From positions 1 to 37,993 of the forward strand of contig JAIBBQ010000039.1 of the NCBI GenBank assembly GCA_019694595.1: a DNA stretch of 37,993 nt. Direction: 5' to 3'. Under the pieces are notes generated by a model. It ran no database searches, was not told the DNA's origin, and worked only from the letters and a program-made list of their open reading frames with translations. This DNA comes from Myxococcaceae bacterium (lineage in GTDB: Bacteria > Myxococcota > Myxococcia > Myxococcales > Myxococcaceae). Position 1 is the first letter of the stretch. The number at the start of each line of letters is the position of its first letter. Position numbers and translations under genes: made by a program. This document shows, piece after piece, positions 20,950-28,112 of the stretch.

Positions 20950-22287
20950 TCAGCCGTCTTCGCCGGGCTCGCGAGGCGCGCGGAGCGCCAGGACCTCGCT
21001 GAGCCGCGCCTTCAGCTTCGCCTCGTGGCCCTGACCCGACGGCTCGTAGAACCGCTCGGTGCGCAGCGCGTCGGGCAGCCCCGACTGCGGGGTGACGTGC
21101 CCTTCGAAGTCGTGGGGGTACTGGTAGCCGGCGCCGTAGCCGAGCTCCTTCATCAGCGTGGTCGGCGCGTTGCGCAGGTGCTTGGGCACCGGGAGCGCGC
21201 CGTGGCGCAGCGCCGCCTCGCGCGCCTTGGCGTAGGTGGTGAGCGCGGCGTTCGACTTGGGCGCCAGCGCCGCGTAGGTCACCGCCTGGGTGAGGGGCAG
21301 GGTGCCTTCGGGCAGGCCCACCAGCTCCACCGCGTGCAGCGCGGCGATCGCCAGCTGCAGTGCCTGGGGGTCGGCGTTGCCCACGTCTTCCGCGCAGAAG
21401 ATGACCAGCCGCCGCACCACGAAGCGCACGTCTTCGCCGGCCTCCAGCATGCGCGCGAGCCAGTAGACGGAAGCGTCGGGGTCGCTCGCCCGCATCGACT
21501 TGATGAAGGCCGAGACGACGTTGAAGTGCTCCTCGCCGCCCTTGTCGTAGACGAGCGTGCGCTGCTGCAGCGCCTCGCGGGCGGTGGCCAGGTCGACCAC
21601 GCCCTTCGACTGGCCGGCCGCCACTTCCAGCGCAGTCAGCGCCCGCCGCGCGTCGCCCGCCGCCGCCTGGGCGAGGAATGCCAGCGCCGCGTCCTCCACC
21701 TGCACCGCGCCGTTGAGCCCGCGCGGGTCGCTCACCGCGCGCTCGAGCGCGGTGCGCAGCTCGGTCTCCTCGAGCCCGCGCAAGGTCACCACCCGGGTGC
21801 GCGAGAGGAGCGCCGCGTTCACCTCGAACGAGGGGTTCTCGGTGGTGGCGCCCAGGAGCGTCACCGTGCCCTTCTCCACGTGCGGCAAGAGCGCGTCTTG
21901 CTGGGCCTTGTTGAAGCGGTGGATCTCGTCGACGAAGAGAATCGTCTTCTGGCGGTGGTCGCGCCACTGGGCCTGCGCCTGGGCGATGGCCTCGCGCAGG
22001 TCCTTCACCCCCGAGAGCACCGCGCTCACCGCGATGAAGTGGGACCCGGCGGCCTTCGCCACCAGGCGGGCGAGCGTCGTCTTCCCTGTGCCCGGGGGGC
22101 CCCAGAAGATGAGCGACGGCACCTGGCGGTGCTCCACCGCGCGGCGCAGCAGGTGGCCTTCGCCGGTGAGGTGGGTCTGCCCCACCAGCTCTTCCAGCGT
22201 CTGCGGGCGCATGCGCTCGGCGAGCGGGGCGCGCTCCTGGGAATCGGCCTCGGCGGCGTGCTCGAAGAGGTCCACGGCCTTGGCCAC
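20950..22287 (-). CDS. rarA: Replication-associated recombination protein A (MgsA/RarA)
   Basis: The 445-residue product is an AAA+ clamp-loader-like ATPase of the usual RarA length. It has the N-terminal PLAERMRPQTLEELVGQTHL, Walker A GPPGTGKT (63-70), Walker B ILFVDEIHRFNKAQQDALLP, the sensor segment LLGATTENPSFEVN with the following LLSRTRV, and the RarA-specific C-terminal part containing SDPDASVYWLARMLEAGED and GYGAGYQYPHDFEGH. It acts at stalled replication forks with single-stranded-DNA-binding protein. The start is a GTG at 22287 giving MAKAVDLFEH; an ATG two bases upstream is in another frame. It is divergent from nadK across only 38 bp, so the two share one short promoter region. 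Confidence 0.96.
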   Translation of the reverse strand: MAKAVDLFEHAAEADSQERAPLAERMRPQTLEELVGQTHLTGEGHLLRRAVEHRQVPSLIFWGPPGTGKTTLARLVAKAAGSHFIAVSAVLSGVKDLREAIAQAQAQWRDHRQKTILFVDEIHRFNKAQQDALLPHVEKGTVTLLGATTENPSFEVNAALLSRTRVVTLRGLEETELRTALERAVSDPRGLNGAVQVEDAALAFLAQAAAGDARRALTALEVAAGQSKGVVDLATAREALQQRTLVYDKGGEEHFNVVSAFIKSMRASDPDASVYWLARMLEAGEDVRFVVRRLVIFCAEDVGNADPQALQLAIAALHAVELVGLPEGTLPLTQAVTYAALAPKSNAALTTYAKAREAALRHGALPVPKHLRNAPTTLMKELGYGAGYQYPHDFEGHVTPQSGLPDALRTERFYEPSGQGHEAKLKARLSEVLALRAPREPGEDG

Positions 22288-22325
22288 ATAGCGCGTTTGC
22301 GCTTGGGCTAAGAACCCTGGTCCAC

Positions 22326-23171
22326 GTGAAGACGATCGCCCTGGTGGCCAAGCACGGCAAGCGCGAGGCGGTCACCCTCGCCCAGAAGCTCAAGCGCAAG
22401 TACCCGCGCCTCACCTTCCTCGCCGAGGCGCACCTCGCCTCTCGCCTGGGCTGGCGGCCCACCGCCGACCTGGAGCTCGGCCGGCGCGCCGACCTGGTGG
22501 TGGTGCTGGGCGGCGACGGCACGCTGATCCAGGCCGCGCGGCTGCTGCGCGGGCGGGCGGTGCCCATCCTCGGGGTCAACCTGGGCTCGCTGGGCTTCAT
22601 GACCGAGGTGCCCGTCGAAGGCCTCTTCCCCTTCTTCGACCGCGCGGTGCGGGGCAAGGCGCGCATCGAGTCGCGCATGAAGCTCTCGTGCCGCCTCCTG
22701 CGCGGAGGCCGGGTGCTGGTGGAAGACGAGGTGCTCAACGAGGTGGTCATCAACAAGAGCGCCCTGGCCCGCATCGCCGACCACGAGACCTGGCTGGGCG
22801 ACGACCTGGTCGCGCTCTTCAAGTCCGACGGGGTCATCTTCTCCACGCCCACCGGGTCCACCGCGTACTCGCTGTCGGCGGGCGGCCCCATCGTGCACCC
22901 GCAGGTCGACTGCGTGGTGGTGACGCCCATCTGCCCCCACGCGCTCACCCAGCGCCCGCTGGTGGTGCCCGCGCACCAGGTGCTGCGCACCACGCTCAAG
23001 AGCGAGGTCTCCGACGTCTACCTGACGATGGACGGCAAGACCGGCCACCCCCTGGAGACCGGCGACCGCATCGAGGTGCAGCGCTCGAAGAACCGGGTGC
23101 ACGTGGTGCGCAACGACGAGCTCGAGTACTTCGGCATCCTGCGCGAGAAGCTCCACTGGGGAGAGCGGTAG
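22326..23171 (+). CDS. nadK: NAD kinase
   Basis: The 281-residue product is of normal length for ATP-NAD kinases. Diagnostic motifs are GGDGT (62-66), the NE pair at 138-139 in VLNEVVINK, and TPTGSTAYS (174-182). The enzyme phosphorylates NAD to NADP in the cytosol. The start is a GTG at 22326, giving MKTIALVAKHGK, the expected first beta strand. It is the first gene of a same-strand run that continues, after 15 bp, with a zinc-ribbon membrane protein and then the molybdenum hydroxylase. Whether all are one operon is not certain. Confidence 0.97.
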   Translation: MKTIALVAKHGKREAVTLAQKLKRKYPRLTFLAEAHLASRLGWRPTADLELGRRADLVVVLGGDGTLIQAARLLRGRAVPILGVNLGSLGFMTEVPVEGLFPFFDRAVRGKARIESRMKLSCRLLRGGRVLVEDEVLNEVVINKSALARIADHETWLGDDLVALFKSDGVIFSTPTGSTAYSLSAGGPIVHPQVDCVVVTPICPHALTQRPLVVPAHQVLRTTLKSEVSDVYLTMDGKTGHPLETGDRIEVQRSKNRVHVVRNDELEYFGILREKLHWGER

Positions 23172-23186
23172 GCGCGCCGCCGACCG

Positions 23187-24143
23187 ATGGCGCTCCACCT
23201 CCTCGAGCTGCCGCTGGCGTCGCTCACCCGCGCCGACCTGCCGCCGGTGTGCCTCATCACCGGAGCGACCGAGGGCGTCGAGTACCGCACGGTCAAGTTC
23301 ACCTGGTACCCGCGGTGGATCTCGCTGCTGGCACCGGCGCTGCTCCTGGCCGCCATCCTCGCGGCGATCATGACCCGGCGGGCGACCGCCGAGCTGCCCT
23401 TCACCCCCCAGGCCTACCGCCGCTGGCGCCTCGGCGTGTGGGGCTTCGGCCTGTCGGCCGTGCTCGCGGTGACGCTCTTCATCACCGCGCTGGTGCTCCT
23501 GGCGACCGAGCGCAACGCCTGGGCGGCGGCGGCCTTCGTGTCCTCCGTCGCCATTCCCGTCGCCGCGTGGTTCGCGCTGGTGCGCGACCGCCAGGTGGTG
23601 GTGAAGGCGATCCGCGACGACGCGCTGGTGCTGCGCATTCCCAGCCTGGAGGCGGCCCGCGCCATCTCCTCCCATCTCGCCGCCCACGCGCGCGGCGTGC
23701 TGCCCGAGGTGGCGAGCGTGCTGGCGACCGACGCCGCGAAGAGCGCCCCCGCTCCCGTGGGGAGCACCTGCGCGAGCCACCCCCAGGTCGTCGCCAACTG
23801 GATCTGCGGCCGCTGCGGCGCGTTCTTCTGCGACGCCTGCGCGCGCTTCCCCACGGTGGGCGGGCCGCCGCTGTGCGCGCGCTGCTTCGAGGTGCGCGCC
23901 AAGGAAGTGGTGGTCAGCGGCGCATTGGGTCTCAAGCGCCTGCAGACCGCGGGCTTCGTGGTGGGGCTCCTGGCGCTCGTCCCCGGGTGCTGGCCGGGCC
24001 TGGTGGGCGCCCTCATCGTCAACGGCCTGTCGCTCCACCGCACGCTCAAGGTCGACGGGCGCCCCCGGCAGTGGATGCCGGTGGCCGGGCTCGTCTGCTG
24101 CGCGGTGTCGGTGGTCGTCTGGGTGCTGCTCCTCGTGGCCTGA
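23187..24143 (+). CDS. Membrane protein with cytosolic B-box-like zinc-binding region
   Basis: The product has 318 residues. The N-terminal 40 residues contain LPPVCLITG and then VKFTWYPRWI, a short domain seen at the start of some bacterial membrane proteins. Three membrane segments follow (about 44-62, 84-106, 111-131). A soluble part follows, then a dense zinc-ligand region with Cys195, His198, Cys207, Cys210, Cys215, Cys218, Cys230 and Cys233, resembling a B-box or double zinc ribbon. Two more segments close the protein (about 252-282, 297-317). I do not know its function; a structural or regulatory zinc site on the cytosolic face is likely. It lies 15 bp after nadK and 43 bp before the 2Fe-2S subunit gene, all on the same strand. 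Confidence 0.85.
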   Translation: MALHLLELPLASLTRADLPPVCLITGATEGVEYRTVKFTWYPRWISLLAPALLLAAILAAIMTRRATAELPFTPQAYRRWRLGVWGFGLSAVLAVTLFITALVLLATERNAWAAAAFVSSVAIPVAAWFALVRDRQVVVKAIRDDALVLRIPSLEAARAISSHLAAHARGVLPEVASVLATDAAKSAPAPVGSTCASHPQVVANWICGRCGAFFCDACARFPTVGGPPLCARCFEVRAKEVVVSGALGLKRLQTAGFVVGLLALVPGCWPGLVGALIVNGLSLHRTLKVDGRPRQWMPVAGLVCCAVSVVVWVLLLVA

Positions 24144-24186
24144 GCCTCGTTGATTTCGACGCCGAGCGTGGCTACAGCGCTCACCC

Positions 24187-24711
24187 GTGTCCGGCCGCCC
24201 CGCCAAGACGGTGCTCACGCTGCAGGTGAACGGTGAGCCGCACGAGCTCGCGGTGGAGCCCCGCGCCACGCTGCTCGAGGCGCTGCGGTACGAGCTCAAG
24301 CTCACCGGCAGCAAGCAGGGCTGCGACAAGGGCGACTGCGGCGCGTGCACGGTGCTGGTCGACGGCCGCCCGGTGCTCTCGTGCCTGACCCTGGCGCAGG
24401 CCTCCGGCGGCAAGGCCATCACCACCATCGAAGGCCTCGCCCGCGGCAACCAGGTGCACCCGGTGCAGGACGCGTTCGACCTCTGCGGCGCGCTGCAGTG
24501 CGGCTTCTGCCAGCCGGGCATGATGCTGTCGGCCGCCGCGCTGCTCGAGAAGTGCCCGCGGCCCGACGAAGCGCAGATCCGCGAGGCGCTGTCGGGGAAC
24601 CTCTGCCGCTGCACCGGCTACACCCAGATCATCCACGCGGTGCAGGTGGCGAGCGGTCAGCGCTCGGTCCAGGAGCGCGACGAGCGGCCCACCACCTCGG
24701 GGCGGCCATGA
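24187..24711 (+). CDS. Molybdenum hydroxylase 2Fe-2S subunit (4-hydroxybenzoyl-CoA reductase gamma-like)
   Basis: The 174-residue product has the two [2Fe-2S] sites of the xanthine dehydrogenase family. The plant-type ferredoxin site is Cys46, Cys51, Cys54 and Cys66 (GCDKGDCGACTVLVDG...SC), and the second site is Cys105, Cys108, Cys140 and Cys142 (CGFCQPG and CRCTGY). The subunit carries electrons between the molybdenum centre and FAD. Length fits the separate small subunits of this family, with about 15 extra Arg/Ser-rich residues at the C-terminus. The start is a GTG at 24187 (MSGRPAKTVLTLQVNGEP), the expected first strand. Its stop overlaps the start of the large subunit as ATGA, so the two are translationally coupled. 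Confidence 0.95.
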   Translation: MSGRPAKTVLTLQVNGEPHELAVEPRATLLEALRYELKLTGSKQGCDKGDCGACTVLVDGRPVLSCLTLAQASGGKAITTIEGLARGNQVHPVQDAFDLCGALQCGFCQPGMMLSAAALLEKCPRPDEAQIREALSGNLCRCTGYTQIIHAVQVASGQRSVQERDERPTTSGRP

Positions 24712-27059
24712 GCGGGGTCGTCGGCCGCCGGCTGCGCAAGCTCGACGGCCTCAAGAAGGCCACCGGCGAAGCCCAGTACGCCGACGACCTGTCCTTGCCG
24801 CGCATGCTGCACTGCAAGCTGGTGCGCAGCCCGCACGCCCACGCGCGCATCAAGCGCATCGACTTCACCCGCGCGCTCGCCCACCCCGGCGTGGTGGCGG
24901 TGCTCGAAGGCAGCGAGCTGCCCACCCGGTACGGCGTGATTCCGTGGACGCCCGACGAGCAGGCGCTCGCCGCGGACAAGGCGCGCTTCATCGGCGACGA
25001 GGTGGCGGCGGTGGCCGCGGTCGACGAGCTCACCGCGCTGGAAGCTTCCGAGCTGGTCGACGTGGAGTACGAGGTGCTGCCCGCGCTGGTCGACCCCGAC
25101 GCCGCGCTCGCCGAGAAGGCGAACACCATTCACGACGGCTCCAAGCACGGCAACGTGAGCAAACACGTCGCGCTGACCTTCGGTGACGTCGACGGCGCGC
25201 TGGCGAAGAGCGCCGCGGTGGCGAAGGACCGCTTCTTCTACGCCGGGTCCACCCACGCGGCGATCGAGCCCCACTGCGCGGTCGCCCAGTACGACGCCGA
25301 AGGCAACCTCACCGTCTGGTCGTCGACCCAGATTCCCCACTACGTGCACCGCGAGCTGTCGAAGGTGCTCGGCCTCGACCCGGCGCGGGTGCGGGTTGTC
25401 CAGCCGTTCATCGGCGGCGCCTTCGGCGGAAAGTCCGACCCCTTCTCGCTGGAGTTCGTCGTCGCCAAGCTGGCGATCAAGACCGGCCGCCCGGTGAAGT
25501 GCCTCTTCACCCGCGAGGAAGTGTTCTGGGCACACCGCGGGCGTCACCCGATGCGCATGGACTTCCAGGTCGGGCTGTCCGCGCAGGGCGACATCGAGGC
25601 GGTCGATTCCAAGATCCTCATCGACGGCGGCGCGTACTCGAGCTTCGGCCTGGTCACCGCGTACTACTCGGGCCAGCTGCTCACCGGCCCGTACCGCTTC
25701 GGCACCTACCGCTTCGATTCCACCCGGGTGTTCACCAACAAGCCGCCCTGCGGGCCCAAGCGCGGCCACGGCAGCGTGCAGCCGCGCTTCGCCTTCGAGG
25801 TGGCGCTCGACATGGCGGCCGAGCAGCTCAAGCTCGACCCGCTCGAGGTCCGCCGGCGCAACTTCATCGGCCAGAACGTGAAGACGGTGAACGGGCAGCA
25901 GATCACCTCCAACGGCTTCCTGCAGTGCCTGGAAGCGGTCGAGCGGCGCAGCGGCTGGAAGCAGCGCCACGGCAAGCTCGGCTTCGGCCGCGGCCTGGGC
26001 GTCGCCGGCTCGATGTACATCTCCGGCACCGCGTACCCCATCTACCCGAACGAGATGCCTCAGTCGGGCATCCAGGTGAAGCTCGACCGCTCGGGCAAGG
26101 TCACCATCTTCTCGGGCGCCTCCGACATCGGGCAGGGCACCAACTCGCTGCCCGCGTACCTGCTCGCGGAGTCGCTGGGGTGCGACCCGCGCGACTGCAC
26201 GGTGGTGGCCGCCGACACCGACCTCACCCCGGTGGACCTGGGCGCCTACTCGAGCCGCGGCACCTTCATGGTGGGCACCGCCTGCCTGGAAGCGGGCGAG
26301 CGGCTGTGGGCGCTGCTCGCGCAGGCGCTCGCCGAGAAGTTCGGCTGCAGCGCCGACGCCATCGACGGCGAGCTCGGCACGCTGTGGGGCCCGGGCGAAG
26401 GCCAGCGCGTCTCGTTCCGCGAGGCGGTGCAGCTCGCCGAGGCGAAGTTCGGCACCCTGGGCGCCACCGGCAGCTACCGCACCGAGAAGCTGGGCGCGGA
26501 CTACCGCGGCGGCACCATCGGCGCCTCGCCCGCCTACAGCTTCACCGCGCACGTGGTGGAGGTGAAGGTCGACGTGGAGACCGGCGTGTGGACGGTGGAG
26601 AAGGTGTGGGCGGCCCACGACTGCGGCAAGGCGCTCAACCCCACGCTGGTCGAAGGGCAGATCGAAGGCAGCGTCTACATGGGCTTCGCCGAAGCCGCGA
26701 TGGAGGAGATGACCTACCTCGACAGCGGCCTGCACAAGGGCCCGAGCCTGCTCGACTACCGCATCCCCACCTCGCTCGACACGCCGGGCATCGAAGCGCT
26801 CATCGTGGAGTCCATCGACCCCAAGGGGCCGCTGGGCGCCAAGGAAGCCGGCGAAGGCCCGCTGCACCCGGTCATTCCCGCCATCTCCAACGCCATCTTC
26901 GACGCGGTGGGCGTGCGCCTCACCGAGCTGCCGTTCCACCCCGCCAAGGTGCTCAAGGCCTTGAAGGCCAAGGCCGCCGCCTCGACTCCTTCCGCTGGCT
27001 CGACTCCCCATGCTGACCCTGCCGCCATTCCAGTTCCACGCCCCGAAGAGCGTCGCTGA
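24708..27059 (+). CDS. Molybdenum hydroxylase large, molybdopterin-binding subunit
   Basis: The 783-residue product shows an N-terminal aldehyde-oxidase hammerhead segment (GRRLRKLDGLKKATGEAQYADDL) and cofactor-binding loops: GGAFGGKSDPFSLEF, CGPKRGHGSVQPRFAFE, SGASDIGQGTN and YSSRGTFMVGTA. It also has the active-site Glu in LGAKEAGEGPLHP near the C-terminus. The subunit binds molybdopterin cytosine dinucleotide and performs hydroxylation or, in 4-hydroxybenzoyl-CoA reductase, reductive dehydroxylation. The substrate cannot be fixed from this sequence alone, but the FAD subunit points to the latter type. ATG 24708 overlaps the 2Fe-2S gene by 4 bp. The last 50 bp overlap the FAD subunit gene, an unusually long overlap, so the 17-residue tail after about 766 may be non-essential. 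Confidence 0.94.
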   Translation: MSGVVGRRLRKLDGLKKATGEAQYADDLSLPRMLHCKLVRSPHAHARIKRIDFTRALAHPGVVAVLEGSELPTRYGVIPWTPDEQALAADKARFIGDEVAAVAAVDELTALEASELVDVEYEVLPALVDPDAALAEKANTIHDGSKHGNVSKHVALTFGDVDGALAKSAAVAKDRFFYAGSTHAAIEPHCAVAQYDAEGNLTVWSSTQIPHYVHRELSKVLGLDPARVRVVQPFIGGAFGGKSDPFSLEFVVAKLAIKTGRPVKCLFTREEVFWAHRGRHPMRMDFQVGLSAQGDIEAVDSKILIDGGAYSSFGLVTAYYSGQLLTGPYRFGTYRFDSTRVFTNKPPCGPKRGHGSVQPRFAFEVALDMAAEQLKLDPLEVRRRNFIGQNVKTVNGQQITSNGFLQCLEAVERRSGWKQRHGKLGFGRGLGVAGSMYISGTAYPIYPNEMPQSGIQVKLDRSGKVTIFSGASDIGQGTNSLPAYLLAESLGCDPRDCTVVAADTDLTPVDLGAYSSRGTFMVGTACLEAGERLWALLAQALAEKFGCSADAIDGELGTLWGPGEGQRVSFREAVQLAEAKFGTLGATGSYRTEKLGADYRGGTIGASPAYSFTAHVVEVKVDVETGVWTVEKVWAAHDCGKALNPTLVEGQIEGSVYMGFAEAAMEEMTYLDSGLHKGPSLLDYRIPTSLDTPGIEALIVESIDPKGPLGAKEAGEGPLHPVIPAISNAIFDAVGVRLTELPFHPAKVLKALKAKAAASTPSAGSTPHADPAAIPVPRPEERR

Positions 27060-27984
27060 GGCCGTCGCCTTGCTGCAGGCGAAGGGCGGCACGGCGAAGC
27101 TCGTCGCCGGCGGCACCGATCTGCTCCCCAACCTGAAGCACCGGCTGTTCTCGCCGGAGCACGTGGTGGGGCTCGACGCCATCGACGAGCTCAAGGGCGT
27201 GCGGGAAGAGCAGGGCGGCCTGTGGGTGGGGGCGATGACCCGCCTCGCCGAGCTCGCCACGCACCCGCTGGTCGCCGCACGTCACCGCTCGCTCGCCCAG
27301 GCGGCGGGCCTGGTCGCGGGGCCCCAGCTGCGCGAGATGGGCACGCTGGGCGGCAACCTCTGCCTCGACACCCGCTGCGTCTATTACAACCAGACGTACT
27401 TCTGGCGGAAGGCGCTGGGCTTCTGCCTCAAGAAGGACGGCACCGTCTGCCACGTGGTGAAGAGCGGGCGGAACTGCGTCGCCGCCGCGAGCAACGACAC
27501 CGCCACCGCGCTGCTGACCCTGGGCGCCTCGGTGCGGCTCGCCGGCCCCGGCGGGGTGCGCGAGCTCAAGCTCGACGAGTTCTACGTGGCCGACGGCGTC
27601 GCCAACACGGTCATCGCGCCCGGCGAGGTGCTGCTCGGGGCCTTCGTGCCCGCGGCGGCCCCCGGCGTGGTCACCGCGTACCAGAAGCTGCGCATCCGCG
27701 GCGCCATCGACTACCCCGCGCTCTCGGTGGCCGTCTGGGCCAAGGTGCGCGAAGGCACGCTCGACGAGGTCCGCCTCGCGGTGTCCGCGCTCGCTGCCCG
27801 GCCCCACGTGGTCAAGCGGCTCGACGCCTTCGCCGGCAAGAAGGCTGGGCCCGCCACCTGGACCGAGCTCGGCGTGGCCGCGATGCGCCAGTGCCACCCC
27901 CTGACCAACATCAACGTCGACCCGGCCTGGCGCCGGGAGATGATTCCAGTTCTGGTCAAGCGGGCCTTCGCCGACGCGGCCTGA
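27010..27984 (+). CDS. Molybdenum hydroxylase FAD subunit with extra [4Fe-4S] site (HcrB-like)
   Basis: The 324-residue product has the FAD-binding motifs AGGTDLLPN (33-41) and GTLGGNLC (111-118) of the CO-dehydrogenase medium-chain family. It contains the insertion that marks 4-hydroxybenzoyl-CoA reductase beta: Cys123 (DTRC), Cys139 (GFC), Cys147 (TVC) and Cys156 (RNC), with spacings 16, 8 and 9. As I recall, these are the spacings of the [4Fe-4S] ligands in Thauera HcrB (Cys122, 138, 146, 155). That cluster lets electrons run backwards from ferredoxin to FAD in the reductive reaction. A reductive, aromatic-thioester-type role is therefore possible, though no CoA ligase or ring-reductase gene is visible nearby. 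ATG 27010 gives the conserved MLTLPPFQFHAPKSVAEA; it overlaps the large subunit by 50 bp and has only a weak ribosome site. Confidence 0.93.
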   Translation: MLTLPPFQFHAPKSVAEAVALLQAKGGTAKLVAGGTDLLPNLKHRLFSPEHVVGLDAIDELKGVREEQGGLWVGAMTRLAELATHPLVAARHRSLAQAAGLVAGPQLREMGTLGGNLCLDTRCVYYNQTYFWRKALGFCLKKDGTVCHVVKSGRNCVAAASNDTATALLTLGASVRLAGPGGVRELKLDEFYVADGVANTVIAPGEVLLGAFVPAAAPGVVTAYQKLRIRGAIDYPALSVAVWAKVREGTLDEVRLAVSALAARPHVVKRLDAFAGKKAGPATWTELGVAAMRQCHPLTNINVDPAWRREMIPVLVKRAFADAA

Positions 27985-28112
27985 AAAAGGCACCGGGGGT
28001 GCTTGCCCGGGCACGGATTCCCAACTAGGCAGCGGCGCGTTCGTTCATTCGAAGGCCCGCTGCTTGGGGGCAGCACCTTCGCAACTTCACGTTTTCTTTC
28101 GGGAGAGGCTCG

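Noticed and set aside
27985-28112. Possible sigma-54 promoter before the Cys-rich lipoprotein (GGCACC...TTGC)
   Set aside because: The spacing between the GG and GC elements is four bases too long.
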